Origin: Lysobacterales bacterium
GTDB taxonomy: Bacteria; Pseudomonadota; Gammaproteobacteria; Xanthomonadales; SZUA-36
DNA: 64,000 bases
Direction of reading: 5' to 3'
Assembly: GCA_014238945.1 (NCBI GenBank)
Contig: JABAAB010000089.1
Span: 20,492-84,491, forward strand
Below are positions 34,354-43,619 of the stretch, in pieces. Positions within the stretch are counted from its first letter, which is position 1. Every line of letters begins with the position of its first letter. The position numbers and the translations under genes are program-made. Under the pieces are notes generated by a model. It was given only the letters and a program-made list of their open reading frames with translations, searched no databases and had not been told where the DNA came from.

Positions 34354-35286
34354 ATGAAGACCCTTGACTTTATCGTAATTGGTGCCCAGAAATCTGCGAC
34401 AACTTCCCTGTTTCGTTACCTGCAACAACATCCGGAGATAAATATGCCGGCTGACAAGGAAGCACCCTTTTTCAGCGAAGACAGGTTTTACAGCCTGGGC
34501 TGGGAGGACTTCGCCAGGACCCGCTTTGATCCCTCCACCTCGGGGCAGTTCTGGGGTACGGTATCTCCCCAATACATGTCCGACCAGCGTGTACCCGCAC
34601 GGATAGCGCAGCATATGCCCAATACCAGGTTAATCGCCCTGTTGCGAAACCCCGTGGATCGGGCCTATTCACATTATCGGATGGCGGTTCGACGTGGAAC
34701 CGAGAACAGAAGCTTCCCCGAGGCGGTTGATGACCTTCGTTCTATTCACCATCAGCATTTTGATCTCGCTGCTCCGGATGCTCAAATCGAGAACGGTATC
34801 AAAAACTGCGAAGAGGAATACTATCTGGCCTGGGGCGAGTATGGACGGGTACTTGAGTTGTATCGCCGGTATTTTGAAAATGACAGGATTTTGGTGCTCT
34901 ATATGAATGACCTGAAGAATAACCCCGATGAAACGGTCAGGACAGCTTTGGAATTTATCGGTGCAGACGGTCAAATAATCCCCGCAAATGTCGGCAAGGT
35001 CTATCACACAGGTGGCACCAAAAGAATCATCCCTGAGACATGGAAGCATTTCCTCCGTGATCAGGACTGGTTCAGGTCCCTCTGGCACCTGGTACCCGAG
35101 CAGACACGTGGCAACATTAACTACTGGTATGAACAGCTCAATGTAAGAAAACAGCTGCCCGATACCATTGATCCAGGCACACGCCTGAAGCTTGTGGACT
35201 ATTTCAGTTCCGATGTTGAGTTACTCCAGAACGTGTGCTCCAGACGCGTTCCCTGGAAGGAATTCTCCGGAGTAGCGACCTCATGA
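34354..35286 (+). CDS. PAPS-dependent sulfotransferase
   Basis: A 310-residue sulfotransferase. The 5'-phosphosulfate loop is FIVIGAQKSATTSLFRYL (~7-24) and the 3'-phosphate site is LIALLRNPVDRAYSHYR (~92-108). Both are the standard pair of this family. It transfers sulfate from PAPS to a hydroxyl, here most likely on the exopolysaccharide or its lipid-linked unit. Sulfated polymers are common in marine bacteria. It starts 6 bases after the flippase stop and overlaps DUF6492 by ATGA. Confidence 0.88.
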   Translation: MKTLDFIVIGAQKSATTSLFRYLQQHPEINMPADKEAPFFSEDRFYSLGWEDFARTRFDPSTSGQFWGTVSPQYMSDQRVPARIAQHMPNTRLIALLRNPVDRAYSHYRMAVRRGTENRSFPEAVDDLRSIHHQHFDLAAPDAQIENGIKNCEEEYYLAWGEYGRVLELYRRYFENDRILVLYMNDLKNNPDETVRTALEFIGADGQIIPANVGKVYHTGGTKRIIPETWKHFLRDQDWFRSLWHLVPEQTRGNINYWYEQLNVRKQLPDTIDPGTRLKLVDYFSSDVELLQNVCSRRVPWKEFSGVATS

Positions 35287-36155
35287 AAATCGATCTGATT
35301 ACCCCTTCCTATGCTCCCGACTTTGATCGCTGCAAAGTACTCTGCGAGAGCATTGAAACTTACGTCACCGGTATTGAAAACCACTTCCTGGTGGTCGATC
35401 GCCAGGACAGGGAATTGTTCTCACCATTGGAGAGCACGCGGTGCTCTGTGGTGGTAAAGGAAGAAATTCTCCCCTCCTGGTTACACCATCTGCCCTGGTC
35501 AAGGAAATGGTGGCTTAGTGAGCGCACCATCCCGGTCCGGGGTTGGATACTGCAGCAGATTGTAAAGCTGTCAGTAGCAGAATGGAGTCAGGCCGATGTT
35601 TTTATGTTTGCTGATTCGGACGTGTTTTTTGTTCGACCATTTGATGCCAGATCAACCCTTAAAGATGACAGGGTCCGCTTATTCAGGACACCAAAAAAAG
35701 GCGAGGACCATAAGGATCGTCGACACAAGCATTGGGATCACCACGCTGCCAGGCTGTTTTCATTGCAGGGCAATGACCATTGTAAATTTGACTATATCAG
35801 CCAGCTCAATACCTGGCGGCGAGATGTATTGATAAAGCTTCTTGAAAGAATCGAAGAAAGCACGGGAAAGCCCTGGAAGCAGGCACTTTGTAATCAACTG
35901 CATTTTTCAGAGTATGTAATTTACGGTGTATTTGTGGATCGGGTCTTGGGCACAACCGATGCCGGGCACTATCTGGACTGGTCGGAAATCTGCAATTGTT
36001 CCTGGCACCAGGTCATAGATGGACAACAGGCCCTGAACCGATTCATCAACCGCACGCTTCCGAATCAGTCGGCTGTACTGGTGCAATCCAATCTGAATGC
36101 GCACCCTGATACATATTCCCACATGTTCCATTGGTCGCAAATTTCCAATCCCTAA
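35283..36155 (+). CDS. DUF6492 family, glycosyltransferase-like protein
   Basis: A 290-residue cytoplasmic protein of the DUF6492 family, found in polysaccharide clusters. The N-terminal LITPSYAPDFDRCKVLCES and the acidic motif FMFADSDVFFVRPFD (~105-120, a DxD) suggest a GT-A glycosyltransferase fold. A charged region with KKGEDHKDRRHKHWDHH follows. Its function is not established. The ATG at 35283 overlaps the sulfotransferase stop. Confidence 0.75.
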   Translation: MKIDLITPSYAPDFDRCKVLCESIETYVTGIENHFLVVDRQDRELFSPLESTRCSVVVKEEILPSWLHHLPWSRKWWLSERTIPVRGWILQQIVKLSVAEWSQADVFMFADSDVFFVRPFDARSTLKDDRVRLFRTPKKGEDHKDRRHKHWDHHAARLFSLQGNDHCKFDYISQLNTWRRDVLIKLLERIEESTGKPWKQALCNQLHFSEYVIYGVFVDRVLGTTDAGHYLDWSEICNCSWHQVIDGQQALNRFINRTLPNQSAVLVQSNLNAHPDTYSHMFHWSQISNP

Positions 36156-36321
36156 AAATGCAGCAACTGGTAGCTACCATTAATTGCCGTTTTGTGGAGA
36201 GTCGCTTTGTGACTCAATTCTGCAGAATTCCAGAAATGTATGATGGGTTGGGTAATCTATATGCTGCAATTGACGATGATGGTTTTGGATTTACTAAGAC
36301 AATGAAAGTGTAGACAAACAA

Positions 36322-37083
36322 ATGAAGAGATTGATCCGTACCTTGCAAACCTGGTTTCCCATGTTCCTCGAAACCAAATTCACTGTAGTGCGGTTCCTCA
36401 GACGTATACTCAAAACACCCTTTGAATCAGATTTCAGGGCCATTCAATATTTCCCGGGCCTGGATCAGGCCCTGTTTCTGGACGTTGGTGGTAACCGGGG
36501 ACAAAGCACGGACGCGATAATGCTATATGCTGAAAACTGTTTGATTCATATCTTTGAACCCAATCCCGCGCTCAGTGAAAAATTGGAACATCTGTTCACC
36601 AAGAAAAACCAGGTGCATGTGCACAAATTTGGCCTTGGAGACAAAGCCAGTGAACAAAAATTATACATCCCATTTTACAGAAAATGGATGTTTGACGGTC
36701 TTTCTTCTTTTGACAAGGAAAACCCAAAACTCTGGCTGAAGGATCACCTGTACCGCTATAAAGAGTCGCACCTCACTTTAAGGGAAGCGAATTGTGAAAT
36801 TAAGACCTTGGATCAATTAAACCTGAATCCATTTTTCATTAAACTGGATATACAAGGATATGAATATCAGGCACTTATAGGTGGAGAACAAACAATTCGG
36901 GCCAACGAACCCGTATTGTTAATCGAGGATCCAGACCAACAGATTGTTGACTACCTGGGCGGCCTGGGATACCTGTACTATGCATTTTATGATGGGAAAT
37001 TCAGGGCGCAGGAAACAGGCAGCCCCAATACATTTTTCATGACCCAAAACAAGGCAGCCGGGATTAGGGAACATATAGTCTAG
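36322..37083 (+). CDS. FkbM family methyltransferase
   Basis: A 253-residue S-adenosylmethionine-dependent methyltransferase: the SAM motif ALFLDVGGNRGQSTDAIMLY (~48-68), IFEPNP (~81) and LDQLNLNPFFIKLDIQGYEYQALIGG (~165-190) are FkbM signatures. It probably O-methylates a sugar of the polymer. It follows DUF6492 by 166 bases in which no gene is convincing; that gap has lower GC than its surroundings. This gene is AT-richer than its neighbours, suggesting separate acquisition. Confidence 0.85.
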   Translation: MKRLIRTLQTWFPMFLETKFTVVRFLRRILKTPFESDFRAIQYFPGLDQALFLDVGGNRGQSTDAIMLYAENCLIHIFEPNPALSEKLEHLFTKKNQVHVHKFGLGDKASEQKLYIPFYRKWMFDGLSSFDKENPKLWLKDHLYRYKESHLTLREANCEIKTLDQLNLNPFFIKLDIQGYEYQALIGGEQTIRANEPVLLIEDPDQQIVDYLGGLGYLYYAFYDGKFRAQETGSPNTFFMTQNKAAGIREHIV

Positions 37084-37274
37084 AGGCGATTTGTATACAC
37101 AACCGCATGACGGTTATGTTGTGTTAACTGAAAATAATTTTGCGCTCAAAAGCTTCACAAGACCATGGATCCATGGTGAGCAATTTCCACCGGAAAGGGA
37201 CAAATGGGAAGTCATATTTTCACCCAAGTAATGATGTCACACGGTCCGGACTTTGTGGGTTTAACCGGGTTCTC

Positions 37275-38591
37275 TCATACCTCGTTCAGATATTGTGGGG
37301 GAATTCCATTGTCTGCCAGGTACTCCATTGCATCACAAAAACGCTCGAGTTCTTCCATGGTGGTGTAGACATTGGCGGTAACCCGGGCACCTTCGAACTC
37401 AGCATGTTTGATCGGTGTGATAATGATCCGGTGCTGATCCCACATATAACGACCCACGGCCGAGGTATCAATGCCCTCGATATCCACGTTTCCAATACAA
37501 CAGGAAAACTCAGGCTTAAGACTGGTGTTCAAACGAATGCGATCATGTTGCAGCAAACGCATCGCCCAGTAGTCTCTAAGATAACGAAGCCGTGCTTCCT
37601 TGCGTTCAGCGCCAATTCCCTGGTGAAAGGTCAGCGCTTCTGAAATGGCGTTGTGATTGGCTGCAGGGTGGGTACCGATTTCCTCGAACTTGCGTATGTC
37701 TTCATCCTGGCGCTCGGCTGATGCCTGCATTGGCCACAGGTCCTTGATTTTATCCTTGCGCACATACAGCATGCCGGTGCCAATTGGTGCCAATAACCAT
37801 TTGTGCAGACTGGTCGCAAAATAGTCGCAATCCAGGTCCTCGTGTTTAAAGGCAAAATGGGCGAATGAGTGCGCGCCATCGACAATGACTGGGATACCCC
37901 GTTTTCGCGCCATCTGTACCACGCCCTTGACCGGAAGAATCTGACCCGTGAGATTGATGATGTGACACATCAGGATCACCCGGGTCCTGGGCGTGATGTT
38001 CTGTTCAAATAATCGAACGATCTCGTCCGGGTCTTCCGCGGGCACCGGGATCTGGAACTGCTTCAGGACGATCCCTTCTCGACGTTCACGTTGCTTGAAG
38101 GTGTTTATCATGCGGCCATAATCCTGGGTCGTGGTCAGGACTTCGTCGCCTGCCTGCAGATCAATACCCAGTTGACAGATCTGGAGCCCCTCAGAGGCAT
38201 TACGTGTGATGGCAATTTCCTCCGCAGACGAACCGAACTCACGAGCCAGTCTCTGGCGGACACCTTCCAGTTGTGGCTCAAGGACTTTCCACATAGTGTA
38301 AACGGGTGCCTCGTTCATAAAATCGAGGTGTCGTTTCATCGCTTCCTGGACGATGGCCGGTGCAGGACTCACCCCACCGTTATTCAGGTTTACCAAACTG
38401 CGATCCACCGTGAATGACTGCTGGACCCCAATCCAGAAATTCTCATCCCTCGCAATAGATTCCGGGCTACCCGAATTTGTAGACATTTGCTCTACAAACT
38501 GGGCAAATACCTTCGCATTGAATGTGGTTGCCAGCATCGTAGCGGCGGCTGGAGCAGTAGCGGTGCGTAAGAAACGACGTCTTGAGTACAT
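37275..38591 (-). CDS. Tat-exported class V aminotransferase-fold enzyme
   Basis: A 438-residue PLP enzyme related to isopenicillin N epimerase-like and cysteine desulfurase-like proteins. A Tat signal (YSRRRFLRTATAPAAATMLATTFNAKVFA) opens it. VNLNNGGVSPAP (~67), ITRNASEGL (~125), VDGAHSFAH (~235) and the lysine in ATSLHKWLLAPIGTG (~262) give the PLP site. A periplasmic PLP enzyme is uncommon and needs cofactor loaded before export. Its substrate is unknown. It is leftward and independent of the polysaccharide operon. Confidence 0.85.
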   Translation of the reverse strand: MYSRRRFLRTATAPAAATMLATTFNAKVFAQFVEQMSTNSGSPESIARDENFWIGVQQSFTVDRSLVNLNNGGVSPAPAIVQEAMKRHLDFMNEAPVYTMWKVLEPQLEGVRQRLAREFGSSAEEIAITRNASEGLQICQLGIDLQAGDEVLTTTQDYGRMINTFKQRERREGIVLKQFQIPVPAEDPDEIVRLFEQNITPRTRVILMCHIINLTGQILPVKGVVQMARKRGIPVIVDGAHSFAHFAFKHEDLDCDYFATSLHKWLLAPIGTGMLYVRKDKIKDLWPMQASAERQDEDIRKFEEIGTHPAANHNAISEALTFHQGIGAERKEARLRYLRDYWAMRLLQHDRIRLNTSLKPEFSCCIGNVDIEGIDTSAVGRYMWDQHRIIITPIKHAEFEGARVTANVYTTMEELERFCDAMEYLADNGIPPQYLNEV

Positions 38592-38828
38592 GGGGTCACG
38601 CTTTGAGAGGGGTGATCCTGAAATCTAGCAGAATTTCATCTTTACGCATAGCAGGCAAGAAAGTGCATCGCCAATGATCAGGGTTGCGGAACAACGGAAA
38701 ATCAATGTTTCACCAAAACGGGATCGTGGAACACACCTGATCTATGTGTCCCCATCTGACTTCCAGCCAAAACTGCGTTTTAACCAATCGCACGACGGGC
38801 ACGGCCTGCTGCTCCAGTTTATCCGGCA

Positions 38829-38860
38829 GTGCCCGCCCCTGCTTTTTGCAGGGCGGGCAC
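38829..38860. terminator. GC-rich hairpin in a 365-bp gene-free stretch
   Basis: GTGCCCGCCCCTGC-TTTTT-GCAGGGCGGGCAC is a 13-bp stem with one bulged C. No T-run follows. It could end the leftward transcript of the small secreted protein at 38957. The rest of 38592-38956 shows no recognisable gene. Confidence 0.45.
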
Positions 38861-38956
38861 CTTGTCAGGCATCCATTCGAAACGGCCAATGATGGCGTTG
38901 TTCAGGATTTGGTTGATTAAAGCCAACGGTGGACTGGCCGACCGCAGCCTGCAGGG

Positions 38957-39505
38957 CTAACCCGTACCACCGTTTTTGATCCGCGGGTCGTACTGGATGG
39001 TGGTGCCGTCGCACTCAGCCTCGACCTTGTACCAGACAGTCAATGCATACTCGTTCTTATCTTCAATGGTGATTTGGTTCGGACCGGTGGGGTTAACCGT
39101 AGCGACCACACCCGACGTCTTTACCGCATTGAAATCCGACACGGCCTCGTTGCTGATATTACCCCAGCCGTTAGTGTCGGGTTTGTCTACAGAATCAGGA
39201 GCAAGCACAACCCGGGTCAACTCCCAGTTACTTGGACTATCCGCCGTGCAAGTCTTATTGCCAACCAATTGAAAGTGAATCCTGTCTTTTGGATGGTCAT
39301 GCGGTACGCAAACATCACCCTGGTTTTTCCCGGCGCAGTTTCCGGTCCCCACCTCGGAGTCAAACTCAAGGGCTGTTTCATTAGCGTTTACCTTTATTTT
39401 CACGACGGGTGACGCCGCTGCTGATGTAGCAGAGAAAATCATTCCCGCCATTAAAATGATGAACCAACTAGCTTTGTAACTGTTCTTGTTTGCCTGGGTA
39501 TTCAT
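38957..39505 (-). CDS. Small secreted protein of unknown function
   Basis: A 182-residue protein with a signal peptide (residues ~12-31, ending SAAAS). The mature part is rich in Asn, Asp and Thr and has four Cys (GNCAGKNQGDVCVPHDHP, KTCTADSP, EAECDGTT), probably two disulfides, with a Trp-rich beta-sheet look. I do not recognise a family. The ATG at 39505 has GGGAGA 7 bases upstream, which decides against a longer start. A TATAAT on the minus strand at 39539-39544 is a possible -10. It stands alone; the 346-bp gap upstream shows nothing else. Confidence 0.75.
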   Translation of the reverse strand: MNTQANKNSYKASWFIILMAGMIFSATSAAASPVVKIKVNANETALEFDSEVGTGNCAGKNQGDVCVPHDHPKDRIHFQLVGNKTCTADSPSNWELTRVVLAPDSVDKPDTNGWGNISNEAVSDFNAVKTSGVVATVNPTGPNQITIEDKNEYALTVWYKVEAECDGTTIQYDPRIKNGGTG

Positions 39506-39851
39506 AGTGTATCTCCCTACTGTTGTTATACCAGAGCGATTATATTTTCTGTATTGACCCGGACACTCACTCAATTCAGCGCCGGACACATTTGCTGAAA
39601 TGTGCACAGTCGAACCAACTAAAAATCAGCTTGGAATTTTTCGGTCAACCTGGAAGTCATGAAACATCAACCCACTGACAACACTTTGGTCAAACGTCAG
39701 AATATATCAGGACACCCGCCACTCTTCGGGGTCGCTTGAGCGCCATATTGCCACAAAACAGGGGGTATTGAGAAATGGGAGAACAAATATTTCCACAACG
39801 CAGAACGTGCGGGCTACTGCATGAACCCGTCAACAGTGCGACACGAAGCGG

Positions 39852-40310
39852 TTACATGAATTTCGAAAAATCGACGGCCTTACCGGTCTCAAGCAAAGTT
39901 TTCAGACCGGCAATCACGTACATCCAGCCACCTGACACGATGGGATGCATCTTGCTGTCGTCGGGAAAACGGTCATGAACCACCCTGAGCCTGGTATGTG
40001 TACCGACGGCATCGAGAAAAAAGGTCACGCGGGACGGGGTTTCATCCCGTGTAACGGGGTTACGCGGGAACTGCCAGGTATAGGAAAGCTCTGCTGGGTA
40101 ATCGGATTTCAGAATGGTGCCCTCACAACCGATTTCATCTCCGTGCTCACCATCGACCAGGAACCTTATCCCTGAACCCACGGTCCAGTCGCTGTCCACC
40201 CTTGTTGAATGCCAATACTGCCGGGTAAATTCGGCTAGAGTCAGGCCCTGCCATACGTCTTCACGCGATGCGGCAATCAGGGTTTCATAGACATATTTCA
40301 AGTCATTCAT
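39852..40310 (-). CDS. SRPBCC (AHSA1-like) domain protein
   Basis: A 152-residue single-domain helix-grip protein (FVYETLIAASREDVWQGL-like start, PSRVTFFLDAVGTHTRLRVVHDRF core, GGWMYVIAGLKTLLETG end). Such proteins bind hydrophobic ligands; in ArsR-SRPBCC pairs the ligand and role are mostly unknown. Its start overlaps the end of the original ArsR reading frame by 8 bases, so the two form an operon. Confidence 0.88.
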   Translation of the reverse strand: MNDLKYVYETLIAASREDVWQGLTLAEFTRQYWHSTRVDSDWTVGSGIRFLVDGEHGDEIGCEGTILKSDYPAELSYTWQFPRNPVTRDETPSRVTFFLDAVGTHTRLRVVHDRFPDDSKMHPIVSGGWMYVIAGLKTLLETGKAVDFSKFM

Positions 40311-40634
40311 CGGTTTCTTCCTGTATTTTTCCCTTTTCCAGGGCTTCTTTCAGATTCAAAATCGCTGCGGATTTGCGGACTGAGAATTTATCAATCCAGC
40401 GTCGACCGACCCTGGCGATCGGGACCGGATTGAGATAGTGCAATTTTTCCTTCCCTGCCATTTGATCACGACCAGTCCCGCGTCTTCGAGCAATTTCAAG
40501 TGCTTGGTAACTGACTGACGGCGCATAGCGGTTCCTTCACAAAGTGCATTCAATGTCTGGCCCGGGTGGTCGAAAAGCCGGTCCAGCAGGGCGCGGCGGG
40601 TGGCGTCTGCCATGGCTTTGAAAATCTTGTCCAT
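40303..40634 (-). pseudogene. ArsR-family regulator with a frameshift
   Basis: The first ~64 codons encode a winged-helix ArsR repressor (MDKIFKAMADATRRALLDRL, AMRRQSVTKHLKLLEDAGLV). After KWQGR the frame changes: the current frame gives a meaningless tail ending at 40356. The next frame continues as HYLNPVPIARVGRRWIDKF and ends at 40303, overlapping the SRPBCC start exactly as in intact pairs. One base seems lost in the GGGAAGGAAAAA run near 40446-40457. DNA-binding helices are intact. It is either a sequencing error or a real truncation. Confidence 0.75.
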
Positions 40635-40647
40635 CGTTAATAACTAT

Positions 40648-40667
40648 ATGCAGCCATATGGCTGCAT
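40648..40667. promoter_or_regulatory. Perfect 20-bp operator palindrome for ArsR
   Basis: ATGCAGCCATATGGCTGCAT is its own reverse complement and stands 14 bases upstream of the ArsR start. A site of this size and place is what autoregulation by a dimeric winged-helix repressor would need. Confidence 0.75.
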
Positions 40668-40786
40668 GTCAGGAACAATGAAACTTCAACCGCAGCAATC
40701 ATGACCACGCAATACAGGAGTACGGTGGTGGGTGGAAGAAACACTCTGACGGGGCAGTCTGGCCCTGGTCTGAACGCCCTGCTGAA

Positions 40787-41869
40787 CTATGACCCTGGTT
40801 CGCCCTGCTTGACCTCAGCACCAGCCTGGGGGGAGGCGCCACGGGTGATCATCCGGTACCAGTCCCGGAATGGCCCGACGGTGTTTTGCCAGTAAGACCG
40901 ATACTGGTCCTGTGTGTCTGGGCCAATACCCCAGGGGGTGTATTCATCCTTTTCAGGGATATATATCGTTCCGAACATCCGGTCCCAGATGCTGGTAATG
41001 GCGGCAAAATTGGCGTCCCAGTGTTGTTGCAGATAACTGTGATGAACATGATGCATGGCCGGACTTTGCAGCCATTTGGACAACCAGGGTGGATAGTGAA
41101 ATTGAACGTGGTAGTGCCGGAAGGAGCCGTTAAAACCGAACAACAGCGCAAAAAAACCGACATTGAACAATGTTGCTGCCGTGATTCCCCCATCGAACAG
41201 GTAGGCAAAAATACCTCCGGCAAAACCAAAACTGAGCGCACTCCCGGTAGCCCAGATGGGACCGGCGACGAAGTGTTCCCGATAGCGTGTCAGCGGTGTC
41301 AACACTTCGGCCGAATGGTGAATTTTGTGGATGGCCCACAGCGCCGGTACCTTGTGCATGGTGTAATGCGTGGCGTAAAAAACAAGGTCGTAACACAGCA
41401 CAATGACCAGGCTGTAAAGCAGCATCCAGGCAAGGTTTGACTGCAGGGCAGGTGTTGCACCAAAAATCCATTGCAATGACCCGATGACCGTCTGCTCGGT
41501 CGCCGGACCGACGATGGCGAATAAACCGACCGCCCAGAATGGACGCAATACCCGCTCTGTCACCCACAACCAGACATCCACCCGAGCGGATACATGGGTA
41601 TAAATGGCACGGGGTAGCAGGAATTCAGGCAGACCGGCTTTCCGCTCGCGGCCATCTACACCTTTGGATCCATGTCCACCGCGTATCAGCCAGATCAGGA
41701 TTGCGATGGTCACCGTGAGCAGGATAACCCTCCAGTGCAGATCTCTTGGCGTATTTGCGGCCAGAATCTCCCATACAAAACTGCTGGTTTGCTGCACCAT
41801 CTCGGTGAAAGGCCCAACAATTTCGGTAGTGCTCTGTGCTGAGTCGGTGTTTGAATCAGATAGGTACAT
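40787..41869 (-). CDS. Sterol desaturase / fatty acid hydroxylase family protein
   Basis: A 360-residue membrane di-iron protein. The His clusters are HYTMH (~170), HKIHHS (~180) and HHVHHSYLQQHWDANF (~275-290), plus several membrane segments (first at ~48-65). Relatives hydroxylate or desaturate lipids, such as hopanoids, carotenoids or fatty acids. No partner gene is adjacent. The N-terminus has two polar stretches before the first helix, so the start is uncertain. Confidence 0.88.
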   Translation of the reverse strand: MYLSDSNTDSAQSTTEIVGPFTEMVQQTSSFVWEILAANTPRDLHWRVILLTVTIAILIWLIRGGHGSKGVDGRERKAGLPEFLLPRAIYTHVSARVDVWLWVTERVLRPFWAVGLFAIVGPATEQTVIGSLQWIFGATPALQSNLAWMLLYSLVIVLCYDLVFYATHYTMHKVPALWAIHKIHHSAEVLTPLTRYREHFVAGPIWATGSALSFGFAGGIFAYLFDGGITAATLFNVGFFALLFGFNGSFRHYHVQFHYPPWLSKWLQSPAMHHVHHSYLQQHWDANFAAITSIWDRMFGTIYIPEKDEYTPWGIGPDTQDQYRSYWQNTVGPFRDWYRMITRGASPQAGAEVKQGEPGS

Positions 41870-42025
41870 TGCAAAATATGACGACTATTCGCAGTTTCGA
41901 CGACCGGGACATCCGGTCAACAATTTGCTCCGGCGAAACCACGAAGAGCCATCCTCACCCATGTGCAGGCCGATGGCCTGGTGGGTGTGATCTGCGAGGG
42001 TCCTGATATCAATTTTCAATAGCTG

Positions 42026-42259
42026 TCAGCCCGAAAGATTCTGGATTTCAATGCCGCCCGGGCAGAACCCGCAGGCCGCATAACCTAAGCAAAGATTATA
42101 GAAAGGTTCAAAGTTATATTGCAACTGAGCCTGGATGCAGAAGAATGACTGGCCCACGGGAACTTCCTGATCGTTCAAACAGTACCCGTTCGATGGCATT
42201 ACCGCATCGAAATCACTTTCGTCATGAGGGGTGTCACCCGTCAAGAACCATTTACCCAT
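42026..42259 (-). CDS. Possible small Cys-rich protein after dctM
   Basis: A 77-residue ORF whose ATG overlaps the dctM stop (TATGGGTAAATGG), so it could be translationally coupled. It has no match I recognise. Five Cys residues, the last three in LCLGYAACGFCPGG near the C-terminus, could bind metal. No other ORF in 41870-42251 is better. It could be chance. Confidence 0.35.
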   Translation of the reverse strand: MGKWFLTGDTPHDESDFDAVMPSNGYCLNDQEVPVGQSFFCIQAQLQYNFEPFYNLCLGYAACGFCPGGIEIQNLSG

Positions 42260-43619
42260 AGGCCTGCGCAGGCAGCCAGGTGACCAAGGGCTCCCAGACA
42301 AAAATCAGGGCCAGACCCAGCAGCTGCAGCAGGATGAACGGCAGTACACCGCGATAGATGGTGCGTACATCAATTCCTTCCGGTGCCACCCCTTTCAAAT
42401 AGAAAATTGCAAAACCAACCGGCGGTGTCAGAAATGAAGTCTGCAGGCAAACAGCAAATAGAACGGTAAACCAGATCAGATCAAAACCGAGACTCTGCAC
42501 CACGGGTGCCACCAGCGGCAGGATAATTAACGAGATTTCTATCCAATCCAGAAAAAAACCGAGCACGAAAGTAGCAAATAATATCGTTATGACTATTCCC
42601 GTCGGTCCGAAGGGTAATCCCATCAGGGCATCTTCGATCAGCTCGTCACCACCGAGTCCACGCAACACCAGTGAAAACGCAGTTGCACCAACAAATATTG
42701 CGAAAATGAACGCTGTGGTCGTCGTGGTCTGTTGCAATACATCATTTAGCACCTTGTTGCTCAATTGATGTCTGAATGCTGCCAACAGTACCGCTCCGAA
42801 GGCACCTACCCCAGCGGCTTCGGTGGGTGTAGCTATTCCGAAAAATATGCTGCCCAGCACCGCGAGAATCAGACCAAATGGTGCCAGTACTGCACGAAAG
42901 ACACCTGCGATGGCGGCCAGGTTTACAGGCTCGGTATCCTCGGGGACAGGCAAGGCGCCGCTGTCCAGTCGTCCAAGTACCAAAAAGTAGCCGATGTAGA
43001 GCGCACCAAGAATCAGCCCTGGAACCACCGCACCCATGAACAGGTCACCCACGGCCATTGCCAGACGGTCAGCCATCAGCACCAGCATGATGCTGGGCGG
43101 AATCAATATACCCAGGGTACCCACCGCGCAAACCGTACCGGATGCCAATTCAGGGCGGTAACCGCTCTTCAGCATCACCGGCAAACCGAGTAATGCCAAC
43201 AGAACCACGGAAGCACCGATGATGCCGGTGGTGGCAGCCAAGAGGACACCGATGATCGTTACGGTAATCGCCAGACCACCCCGCACCCGCCCGAACACGC
43301 GGGTCAGGTTTGACATCAGATCATTGGCAATACCAGATCGTTCCAGCATCAGACCCATGAAAATAAACAAGGGGAGCGCCACCAGCACCCAGTTCTTCAT
43401 GACATCCCAAATCCGATTGACACTCAGGGAAGTGTAGGCCCAGTCCACTCCAATGGTGAATCCCAGGTCCACGTCCAGGACAATTGCAAAGACGGTGAAT
43501 AAGATGGACAGGCCACCGAGCACCCAGGCTACGGGGAAACCGGTGAGAATCAGGCCGATGAACGATACGAACATCAGGATGGACAGGAAATCGTTAATCG
43601 ACACGGTGAGGCCAGCCAA
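42252..43619 (-). CDS. dctM: TRAP transporter large permease (DctM-like)
   Basis: A 455-residue inner-membrane protein with about 12 helices, the channel subunit of a TRAP transporter. LPLFIFMGLMLERSGIANDL (~85) and GIIGASVVLLALLGLPVML, then GTLGILIPPSIMLVLMAD (~165-185), are family signatures. It moves substrate with sodium. It overlaps the dctQ gene by 26 bases and is in one operon with dctQ and dctP. Confidence 0.93.
   Translation of the reverse strand: MAGLTVSINDFLSILMFVSFIGLILTGFPVAWVLGGLSILFTVFAIVLDVDLGFTIGVDWAYTSLSVNRIWDVMKNWVLVALPLFIFMGLMLERSGIANDLMSNLTRVFGRVRGGLAITVTIIGVLLAATTGIIGASVVLLALLGLPVMLKSGYRPELASGTVCAVGTLGILIPPSIMLVLMADRLAMAVGDLFMGAVVPGLILGALYIGYFLVLGRLDSGALPVPEDTEPVNLAAIAGVFRAVLAPFGLILAVLGSIFFGIATPTEAAGVGAFGAVLLAAFRHQLSNKVLNDVLQQTTTTTAFIFAIFVGATAFSLVLRGLGGDELIEDALMGLPFGPTGIVITILFATFVLGFFLDWIEISLIILPLVAPVVQSLGFDLIWFTVLFAVCLQTSFLTPPVGFAIFYLKGVAPEGIDVRTIYRGVLPFILLQLLGLALIFVWEPLVTWLPAQAYG

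Noticed and set aside
36131..36313. Short ORF between DUF6492 and FkbM genes
   Set aside because: It starts inside the previous gene, has no ribosome site and no family resemblance.
38674..38892. 72-codon rightward ORF in the gap after the aminotransferase gene
   Set aside because: It crosses the GC-rich hairpin, lacks a ribosome site and shows no protein-like pattern.
39720..39755. GCGCCATATTGCCA as a minus-strand sigma-54 promoter for the secreted protein
   Set aside because: The spacing between GC and CC is 11 rather than 12 bases and it is over 200 bases from the gene.
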